A stretch of DNA of 41,074 nt from the NCBI RefSeq assembly GCF_029892565.1, contig NZ_JARXVH010000037.1:1-41074 (forward strand). Reading direction: 5' to 3'. The position numbers and the translations under genes were made by a program. The notes beneath the pieces were generated by a model. It saw nothing but the letters and a program-made list of their open reading frames with translations, made no database searches and was not told the origin of the DNA. Origin of the DNA: Streptomyces pseudovenezuelae. GTDB taxonomy: Bacteria; Actinomycetota; Actinomycetes; Streptomycetales; Streptomycetaceae. Positions 9,643 through 15,905 of this stretch are shown here, one piece after another. Each line of letters starts with the position of its first letter. Positions within the stretch are counted from its first letter, which is position 1.

Positions 9643-9675
9643 GTGTCCAACCATTCATTGTCGGCACTTGGACAC
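9643..9675. promoter_or_regulatory. StrR/Bbr-type operator A, upstream of mbtH
   Basis: GTGTCCAA (9643-9650) and TTGGACAC (9668-9675) form perfect inverted arms around 17 bases. This matches GTCCAA-N17-TTGGAC, the operator described for StrR-like regulators of glycopeptide clusters. It lies between the histidine-kinase stop and mbtH, so it is placed to activate the mbtH-exporter-NRPS transcript. Confidence 0.8.
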
Positions 9676-9716
9676 ATGCGGCGGCTACTTATCACGGGAG
9701 GGCGGGCGTTGTTGTC

Positions 9717-11015
9717 CTACGGCGAGTTGCCGGCCATTTTGGCGGGCGTGCCGACGAGTTGGTAGCGCTCGGGGAAGACGATGTCCACGACGAGTCCGCC
9801 GTCGGCGCCGGCGTGGGCGGTGAGTTCGGCCCCGTGGGCGTCGACGATGGAGCGGACGATGGACAGGCCGAGGCCATGGTGGCCGTCGTCCGCGCTGCGG
9901 TTGAGTCGCTGGAAGGGGTGGAAGAGCCGGTCGACCTCGTCGTCGGGAACGCGCTGGCCGGTGTTGGCGGCGGTGATGAAGGCGCTTCCGTCGCGGGTGC
10001 CGACCGTGAGGTCCACGTGGCCGTCCTGGACGTTGTAGGAGAGGGCGTTGTCGAGCAGGTTGGCCACCAGGCGTCCGACGAGCACCGGGTCTCCTTCGAG
10101 GGGCGCGGGCGCGATGCGGGTGTCGAGTCGCAGTCCGCGTTTGTCCGCCGCCGGGCGCAGGGCGCACACGGCCTCTTCGGCGAGGTCCGCGAGGTCCACC
10201 GGTTCCGGCCGGTCCAGGCCGCGTTCGCTGGTGGACAGGAAGAACAGCGCCTCCAGCAGGCGTCCCTGCTGTTTGCTGATGGTCAGCAGGCGTTCGAAGT
10301 TCATGCGGAAGGTGTCGACGGTGGGGTCCCGGTCGATGAGGGACTCCTCCAGCAGTGCGTGCTCCATCGTCAAGGGGGTGCGAAGTTCGTGCGCGGCGTT
10401 GGCGACGAACCGTTTGTGGGAGTCGATCGCGGTCTCCAGGCGGCCGAGGAGGCCGTCCACCGTGTCGGCGAGGTCCTTCAGTTCGTCGCTGGGGCCTTCG
10501 ACGGCCAGTCGTTCGTGAACGTTGCGGGCGGTGATCCGCTGGATGGTGGTGGTCATGGAGCGCAGGGGGCGCAGTACGCGTCCGGCGACCACCCAGCCGA
10601 GCCAGATGGAGATGAGTGTGGTGATCGCCAGGGCTATCACCGCGTTGAACATGAGGTTGTCGATCATCTCCTGGTGGGTGTGGAGTGCCTGTTCGCGCAG
10701 GGCCTGGGCCTGCTCGTCGACGGCGCCGGGCCTGCGGCCGAGGGTGTCGGGGCTGTCCTCGCCGATGTACCGGCTGATCTGTGGCGGCCGGTCCGAGTCC
10801 GTCGGCGCCCTAAAGCCGTCGATCAGGACGAGGCCGCTGGTGGTGGTGCCCGCCACCAGCAGGTAGGTGATGGTGAGAAGCACCACCCCGGACACGATGA
10901 ACAGCGCCCCGTAGAGCAGCGTGAGGCGCATGCGTACCTTGCGCGGCTTCAGCAGCGCGGCGACCCTGGCGCGGTCGAGGAAGTCTGCGGAGAGCGGGAA
11001 CGGCCGCACGGGCAC
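9717..11015 (-). CDS. Sensor histidine kinase
   Basis: Membrane sensor of an OmpR-type two-component system. Two membrane segments (about 31-55 and 122-145) flank an extracellular loop of about 65 residues. HAMP and HisKA domains follow, with phospho-acceptor His209 in NAAHELRTPL. The ATPase domain has an N box (NLLDNAL) and a G box (GLGLSIV). The GTG start at 11015 is one base after the response-regulator stop, so the two are coupled. ATG 10931 (MRLTLLYG), with AAGG upstream, is a plausible shorter start that keeps both helices. Its ligand is unknown. Antibiotic clusters often carry such pairs for self-resistance or induction, but no van-type resistance gene is visible here. Confidence 0.92.
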   Translation of the reverse strand: MPVRPFPLSADFLDRARVAALLKPRKVRMRLTLLYGALFIVSGVVLLTITYLLVAGTTTSGLVLIDGFRAPTDSDRPPQISRYIGEDSPDTLGRRPGAVDEQAQALREQALHTHQEMIDNLMFNAVIALAITTLISIWLGWVVAGRVLRPLRSMTTTIQRITARNVHERLAVEGPSDELKDLADTVDGLLGRLETAIDSHKRFVANAAHELRTPLTMEHALLEESLIDRDPTVDTFRMNFERLLTISKQQGRLLEALFFLSTSERGLDRPEPVDLADLAEEAVCALRPAADKRGLRLDTRIAPAPLEGDPVLVGRLVANLLDNALSYNVQDGHVDLTVGTRDGSAFITAANTGQRVPDDEVDRLFHPFQRLNRSADDGHHGLGLSIVRSIVDAHGAELTAHAGADGGLVVDIVFPERYQLVGTPAKMAGNSP

Positions 11016-11016
11016 C

Positions 11017-11670
11017 TCATATCCGGTACCCGCCGCGGGGCACCGTCTCGATCACGGGCGGGGAACCGAGTTTGGATCTCAGGCGGTTGATGGTGGTCTT
11101 CACCGTGTTGGTGAAGGGGTCCGTGGCTTCGTCCCACACGCGTTCGAGGAGTTCCTCGGTGGGGACCGCCCGCCCCTGGGCGGCCAACAGGTATTCCAGG
11201 ACCGCCAGTTCCTTGGGGTTGAGCGGCAGTCGCTGGCCGTCGCGGGAGGCGAGCCGCTTCGCCGCGTCGAGCCGCAGGTCGCCGTGGACGAGTACGGGTG
11301 TCACCGCCTGTTGCGGCCGTCGGCCGAGGGCCCTGATCCGGGCGATCAGCTCCGGGTAGGCGAACGGTTTGGGGAGGTAGTCGTCGGCTCCGAGGTTGAG
11401 CCCCTCGACCCGCTCGGCCATGGTGCCAGACGCGGTGAGCATCAGCACGCGGGGCTGGACCGGCTGTTCGGCGAGGGTGCCGCACACCTCGTCGCCGTGG
11501 ATGCCGGGCAGGTCCCGGTCGAGCACGACCACGTCGTAGTCGACGACCGAGGTGTTCTCCAGAGCGCGTTCCCCGTCGTGCACGACGTCGACGGCCATAC
11601 CCTCGCGGCGCAGCACGCGTGCCACCGAGTCCGCCAGCACGGCATGGTCCTCGACTACCAGCACTCTCAT
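11017..11670 (-). CDS. Response regulator, OmpR family
   Basis: Partner of the kinase that follows it. The receiver domain occupies about residues 1-120, with acidic pocket E7-D8, phosphorylated Asp51 (VVLD) and the conserved Lys in LPKPF. A winged-helix DNA-binding domain occupies about 130-217, ending in PRGGYRI. Start taken at ATG 11670 (MRVLVVEDH), with AAGGGG upstream. An upstream in-frame ATG at 11751 would add 27 residues lacking family similarity. An inverted repeat at 11716-11746 lies 46 bases before this start and could be its own operator. It sits on the same strand between the Dpg operon and mbtH. Confidence 0.93.
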   Translation of the reverse strand: MRVLVVEDHAVLADSVARVLRREGMAVDVVHDGERALENTSVVDYDVVVLDRDLPGIHGDEVCGTLAEQPVQPRVLMLTASGTMAERVEGLNLGADDYLPKPFAYPELIARIRALGRRPQQAVTPVLVHGDLRLDAAKRLASRDGQRLPLNPKELAVLEYLLAAQGRAVPTEELLERVWDEATDPFTNTVKTTINRLRSKLGSPPVIETVPRGGYRI

Positions 11671-11715
11671 CGTCCACCCCTTGCGCACAACTCTGCCGAC
11701 CGCGACTCGCGCCCC

Positions 11716-11746
11716 GACAACTGGCCCTTGTGTCACGGCAGTTGTC
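11716..11746. promoter_or_regulatory. Inverted repeat before the two-component operon
   Basis: GACAACTG (11716-11723) and CAGTTGTC (11739-11746) are perfect inverted arms with a 15-base centre. It is 46 bases upstream of the response-regulator start and 30 bases past the hydrolase stop. Either an autoregulatory operator or a weak terminator would fit. Confidence 0.45.
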
Positions 11747-11775
11747 TCCAAGGAGTCAGGTTATCGCCGCGGTGT

Positions 11776-12579
11776 TCAGTTCTGCGTGAAGAAGGCGGTG
11801 ATGATCTCGTTGACTGCGTCGGGCCTTTCGAGGCAGCCGTAGTGGCCGCAGCCCGGTATTTCCTCGTACGTGGCGCCCGGGATGTGGTGGGCGAGTTCTC
11901 GTACCAGTGCGGGGCGGGCGACGAGGTCGTCCCGGAAGCCGATGACCTGGCAGGGCACGGTGATCCGCCGGTAGGCGGGCAGGCGGTCGCCGATCAGCTC
12001 CAGGCCGAGCTGGCCGCGGACCGTGGCGGGCGCGACGGGTGACAGTTCGAGGACCGACAGCCAGTCCTGGAGTCCTTCCTCGTCGTTGAGGGTGTCCGGG
12101 GAGAGGTTCTGCAGGGCTTGGACGTAGGCCGCGTAGCGCGGGGGAAGGGTGATCCCGCTGTCCGCGAGGGCGAGGTCGGCGGCGGACATGGCGGTGATCA
12201 GCGCGTCCGCCCGTCCGCAGGAGGCGATGAGCACCGCCTGGCGCACCAGCTCGGGCCGGGCCAGGAGCAGCTCCTGCACGATGATCCCGCCCAGGGAGAA
12301 GCCGACGACCCGGCACGGGCCGGCGTCCAGGTGGGCGATGAGCGCGGCGATGTCGGCGGCCATGTCGCCGAGGGTGAATCCCTCTTCGCACAGGTCGGTC
12401 GGCGGTATGCCACGGTTGTCGACGGTGATGACCCGGTAGCCGGCGGCCTTCAGGGCGGGCACCTGGTGGGCGCGCCAGATCCGGCCGGGGGCCGCGGTCC
12501 CGGTGACCATGACGACGGGCTCGCCGGAGCCGTGGTCGTCGTAGCCGAGGTTGATTCCGTTGACGTGTACCACCGGCAT
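11776..12579 (-). CDS. Alpha/beta hydrolase
   Basis: A 267-residue single-domain alpha/beta hydrolase. The nucleophile elbow is GFSLGG (Ser95), the base is His246 in GCGHYG, and the acid is probably an Asp in GFRDD. Start is ATG 12579 with GAGGGGGA upstream. It begins 13 bases after the stop of the decayed dpgD and belongs to the same transcript as hmo-hpgT and dpgABC. Similar enzymes occur in many actinomycete peptide clusters, often with unproven roles such as thioester clearing or product hydrolysis. A role in releasing the dihydroxyphenylacetyl group is possible but is inference. It has no signal peptide, so it should be cytoplasmic. Confidence 0.88.
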   Translation of the reverse strand: MPVVHVNGINLGYDDHGSGEPVVMVTGTAAPGRIWRAHQVPALKAAGYRVITVDNRGIPPTDLCEEGFTLGDMAADIAALIAHLDAGPCRVVGFSLGGIIVQELLLARPELVRQAVLIASCGRADALITAMSAADLALADSGITLPPRYAAYVQALQNLSPDTLNDEEGLQDWLSVLELSPVAPATVRGQLGLELIGDRLPAYRRITVPCQVIGFRDDLVARPALVRELAHHIPGATYEEIPGCGHYGCLERPDAVNEIITAFFTQN

Positions 12580-12592
12580 CGGGCGGTCCCCC

Positions 12593-12775
12593 TCAACTTC
12601 CGGTCCGGGCGGGCTCGCGGCGCTCCGCGAGCGGCATGTCGACCGGGGCGAGGGCCGCCTGTTCGATCGCCCGGACACAGAGCGGGGTACTGTCCATCAC
12701 GTTGAGCGCCTCGGGCCGGTCTGCTGAGACGTGGCCCCGTGGCTCGTACCGCACCCGGGTGCCGGCCGGGCTCAT
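12593..12775 (-). pseudogene. dpgD: dpgD remnant: enoyl-CoA hydratase with the middle deleted
   Basis: An open frame of only 60 codons exactly where dpgD normally follows dpgC. Its first 28 residues resemble the start of DpgD (VRYEPRGH...DRPEALNVMD). The next residues resemble the C-terminal helix of the same family (PLCVRAIEQAAL...DMPLAE). The crotonase core, including both oxyanion-hole loops, is absent; roughly 180-200 codons are missing compared with a usual length near 265. The junction is near residue 28, and the deletion keeps the frame. The ATG at 12775 still overlaps the dpgC stop (ATGA), so translation coupling survives. It cannot be catalytic as written. An assembly error would be the main alternative. 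Confidence 0.75.
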
Positions 12776-14058
12776 GCCGTGTGCCCCGCGAACCGGCCGA
12801 CCTTGGTGATGACGTCCTCGCCGTACAGGCGCAGGGCCTGTTGGAGGGCGAACTCCGCGATGTACCGGCGGAATTCCTCCGGTGGTTCCTCCGCCGCGTT
12901 CAGCATGTGCCGGTTGGCGACGACGGCGGGGCTCTTCAGCCGTTGCGCGCCGCGTTCGACGGCCGCGTCGAGTTCGCCGGGTTCTACGACCTCGTCGATC
13001 AGGTGCCGTGCGTCCGGTTCGGCCGCCCACAGGCGGCGGCCGCCGAGGATGACCTGACGGGAGATCCGCGGGCCGGTGTGCCGGCCGAGGCGGAAGTTGC
13101 CGGCGCCGGGCACGATGCCCTCGCGGGCGGCCGGCAGCGTCAGGTAGGCGTCCGAGGCGGCCACCACGAGGTCGCAGGCGAGCAGCAGTTGCATGCCGCC
13201 GCCGATGGCGAAGGTGTCGACCGCCGCGATCCACGGTTTCTCGACCGTGGGGGACTGCCAGGAGCGGTCGTGGTCGACGAGGAGTCCGGCGATCATCTTG
13301 CGGATGTAGCCCGTCTCGCGGCGGAGCAGGAACCCGGTGAGGGAGATGTCGCCGGCGTGCAGGCGCTTGAGGTTGATGCCGGCGCTGAACACCCGTTTCC
13401 CGCGGTAGCGGGGGTGGGTCATCTCGCCGCCGCGCAGCACGGCCACGTGGACTCCGGGGTCGAGGAGGGCGAGGTCGACGGCGGTCTCCATGTCGTCGAC
13501 CTGCTGTTCGTCCTCGGCGTTCAGACAGTCGTCCCGGCACATGGTCAGGTACGCGGTGCCGTCCCGCCGTTCGAGGAGTACCGAGTGGGTGCGCAGGACA
13601 CCGGTGCGGGTGAACTCCGGCAGGAGGTTCCTGGCCCGGTCGGTGGGCCGGAGCATCGCGTCGAGCAGGTGCGGCCCAGCGTGCGGTGACCTGAGCACCG
13701 CACGCAGGAAGACGCCCTGGTCGATCTCCCAGCCCTCCTTGTCGGCCTGGCGCCGGCCGCGGTCGGCGGCCATGTGTTCGGGGCTCGGCACCAGACCGGG
13801 GAACTGTGCCGCCACGGCGTCGAGCAGTTCCTCGATGCGCAGGCCCGCGGTGTCCTCGGTGAGCCGCCGGTACACGGAGTCGATGTACCGGTCGAGGTAC
13901 GACGTCCTCAGAGCGCGGGAGGTGTTCTTCGCGGCGGCGATCTCGGCTCGCTGCTCGTCGGTGCGTGCGGCGGGCTCCGGTAGCGTCGCGACGAGTTTGT
14001 CGACGCGGGTGGCCGCCTCCTCCACCTGCGGCCAGAGGTCCGGAGCGTGGGCCGTCAC
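12772..14058 (-). CDS. dpgC: DpgC, cofactor-free 3,5-dihydroxyphenylacetyl-CoA dioxygenase
   Basis: Converts 3,5-dihydroxyphenylacetyl-CoA and oxygen to 3,5-dihydroxyphenylglyoxylate, releasing CoA without metal or flavin. The 428 residues match the family length. An N-terminal helical region (about 1-190) precedes a crotonase fold with oxyanion-hole loops FSAGINLKRL (224-233) and AIGGGMQLL (284-292), then PAAREGIVPG. The GTG start at 14058 overlaps the dpgB stop (GTGA). The stop overlaps the ATG of the dpgD remnant. Its product goes to the aminotransferase half of the Hmo-HpgT fusion encoded at the head of the operon. Confidence 0.95.
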   Translation of the reverse strand: MTAHAPDLWPQVEEAATRVDKLVATLPEPAARTDEQRAEIAAAKNTSRALRTSYLDRYIDSVYRRLTEDTAGLRIEELLDAVAAQFPGLVPSPEHMAADRGRRQADKEGWEIDQGVFLRAVLRSPHAGPHLLDAMLRPTDRARNLLPEFTRTGVLRTHSVLLERRDGTAYLTMCRDDCLNAEDEQQVDDMETAVDLALLDPGVHVAVLRGGEMTHPRYRGKRVFSAGINLKRLHAGDISLTGFLLRRETGYIRKMIAGLLVDHDRSWQSPTVEKPWIAAVDTFAIGGGMQLLLACDLVVAASDAYLTLPAAREGIVPGAGNFRLGRHTGPRISRQVILGGRRLWAAEPDARHLIDEVVEPGELDAAVERGAQRLKSPAVVANRHMLNAAEEPPEEFRRYIAEFALQQALRLYGEDVITKVGRFAGHTA

Positions 14059-14717
14059 GAGGCCGCCTCCTCCGCGGTGGTCCGCAGGGCCCGGTCACAG
14101 GCGGCCAGGTGCGGGCCGAGTGCGTCCTCGAAGGAGGTGGTGGCGGCGTCGAACAGCAGCTGCCGACGGATTGCCAGCTCCTTGCCGGCCAGGCCGCTGG
14201 TGAGCCCGGCCACGGCGGCGACAGTCACGGCGGGGTCGTCGACCATTTCGTCGGCGAGTCCGAGGCGCACCGCCTCGGGGCCTTCGACGGGCAGCCCGAA
14301 CAGCACCGCCCTGCGGACGCCGGCAGGGCCGGCGAGCTGCGCCAGCCGGTAGCCGGCCATCCCGGGCCAGGTACCGGTCTTGTCCCGGGCCACGAGCAGC
14401 CGGGTGCCGGGGGTCACCGCGCGGACGTCGGCGGCGAGGAACACGTCGAGTGCCGTTCCGCCGCAGTCGCCGTCGGCCACCGCGACGGTGGCCAGGGGGA
14501 GCCGTTCCAGGCGGCGCAGCGCCCGCTCCCACTTGCTGACCAGCATCACGTCGAGTCCGCCGGTCCAGTCGCCCTGCGGGGTACCCGTCGCGTGGACGGT
14601 GAGGGGGCCGTGGGCGGCCCGGTCCTCGGCCCGGTCGCAGATCTCCTGGACGGCTCCGACGGTCGCCGCCGACAGCGGCTCGCTCCCGTCGACCGTCAGC
14701 GCCAGCGCCTCGCTCAT
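14055..14717 (-). CDS. dpgB: DpgB, enoyl-CoA hydratase-like partner of DpgA
   Basis: A crotonase-fold protein of 220 residues that, in known Dpg pathways, speeds dehydration and aromatisation of the DpgA-bound polyketide. Visible family features are DVMLVSKWERALRRLE, AVADGDCGGTALDVFLAADVR, and the C-terminal run of small helices. Start chosen at ATG 14717, with GGTGAG seven bases upstream. An alternative GTG at 14738, overlapping the dpgA stop, adds seven residues. It normally works together with DpgA and DpgD. Here DpgD is broken, so DpgB may be the only accessory left. Confidence 0.92.
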   Translation of the reverse strand: MSEALALTVDGSEPLSAATVGAVQEICDRAEDRAAHGPLTVHATGTPQGDWTGGLDVMLVSKWERALRRLERLPLATVAVADGDCGGTALDVFLAADVRAVTPGTRLLVARDKTGTWPGMAGYRLAQLAGPAGVRRAVLFGLPVEGPEAVRLGLADEMVDDPAVTVAAVAGLTSGLAGKELAIRRQLLFDAATTSFEDALGPHLAACDRALRTTAEEAAS

Positions 14718-14731
14718 CGTGCTCACCGGCC

Positions 14732-15850
14732 TCACCACTGGACCAGCGCCGTCTCGAGCGTGGAGCCGGGCCCCATGGTCATCAGCACGCCGTACTCCCC
14801 TGGTTCGGTGATGTCCTCGTCGAGCAGTCGCTCGTAGGAGAAGAGGAACGATCCGCTGGACACGTTTCCGTAGTCGCGCAGCACCCCGGTGGTGTGCCGG
14901 ACGTCGTGCCGGGTCAGCCCGAGGTTGACGCCGACCGCGTCGATCACCTTCTTGCCGCCCGAGTGCACCAGCCAGTGCGCGATGTCGCTGCGGCGCAGGC
15001 CCGTGCCCTCAAGGAGCCGGTCCACGACGATCTCGGCGTGGGCGCCCACGACGTACGGGATCTGCGGGTCGAGGAAGAAGCTGAACCTGCCGAGGTCGCG
15101 GTCCCAGTCGTAGCGCATGGCGTCGACGGCCTCGGGGATGATGCAGCTGGCGAACTTGAGCAGCCGCGGTCCCTCGGAGGCGACCGTGCCGGGGTGCGCG
15201 CCCGCGAGCAGCGCGACGGCTCCGGCGCCGTCGCCGAACAGGCTGTTCACCACGGCGGTGCGCATCGAGGAGTCCATCGCGTACGCGGCTGAGCAGGCTT
15301 CCGTGCACAGGACGACGGCGAGTTCGCCGGGGTGTGCCGCGGCCCATCCCGTGACGACGTTCAGGGCGTTGAGCCCGGCGTTGCATCCCATGCCGACGAT
15401 GTCGGAGCGGCTGCAGTGCCGGTCGATGCCGAGCTCCCGGATGAGCAGGGCGCTGAGGCCCGGGGTGAGGAAGCCGGTCGAGGTGACGCAGCAGAGGTGG
15501 CGCAGGTCGGAGAGGTCGGCGCCGGCCCGCTTCAGGCAGGCGCGCAGTGCCTCGGCGCCCATCTCGACGGCCAGCGACCGGTGCTTGTCGAGCAGGTCGC
15601 CCTGGGGTTCGGGGTTCCGCGCGCCGGCCTCGTCCGGCACGGGCAGGACCAAGTGGCGCCGCTCGATGGCGCTGTTGAGGAAGACCGAACGGACCCGGGG
15701 ATCGCTGATCCCGAAGGCGTCGAGCACCTCTTGCTGGGAGTACGAGGTCGGCGTCACCGCCGTACCCACTCCCACGATCCGCGGGCTGGTGAGTCCTCCC
15801 GAGAGGAGGCCCGGCTCCGCGGCGACGGGCCGTTCGACAGTCGTGGTCAT
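14732..15850 (-). CDS. dpgA: DpgA, type III polyketide synthase
   Basis: Condenses four malonyl-CoA to 3,5-dihydroxyphenylacetyl-CoA, the carbon skeleton of Dpg. At 372 residues it has the chalcone-synthase-type triad Cys156 (GMGCNAG), His296 (HSGGKK) and Asn329 (DYGNVSSG), plus GFLTPG and the C-terminal GPGSTLE. Start chosen at ATG 15850 (MTTTVERP) behind GGTGGGGGTGG. A longer frame from 15925 overlaps the previous gene and adds unconserved residues. It lies 55 bases after hmo-hpgT. In characterised systems DpgA alone gives some product, and DpgB and DpgD raise the rate. Confidence 0.96.
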   Translation of the reverse strand: MTTTVERPVAAEPGLLSGGLTSPRIVGVGTAVTPTSYSQQEVLDAFGISDPRVRSVFLNSAIERRHLVLPVPDEAGARNPEPQGDLLDKHRSLAVEMGAEALRACLKRAGADLSDLRHLCCVTSTGFLTPGLSALLIRELGIDRHCSRSDIVGMGCNAGLNALNVVTGWAAAHPGELAVVLCTEACSAAYAMDSSMRTAVVNSLFGDGAGAVALLAGAHPGTVASEGPRLLKFASCIIPEAVDAMRYDWDRDLGRFSFFLDPQIPYVVGAHAEIVVDRLLEGTGLRRSDIAHWLVHSGGKKVIDAVGVNLGLTRHDVRHTTGVLRDYGNVSSGSFLFSYERLLDEDITEPGEYGVLMTMGPGSTLETALVQW

Positions 15851-15905
15851 CGGTAAGTCCACCCCCACCTGCGCGGATTGCTGCGCAGCGTCCGTAAAAC
15901 GCGAT

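Noticed and set aside
9717..11017. VanRS-type glycopeptide resistance system
   Set aside because: The two-component pair is generic OmpR type, and no vanHAX-like ligase, dehydrogenase or dipeptidase genes are present in the window.
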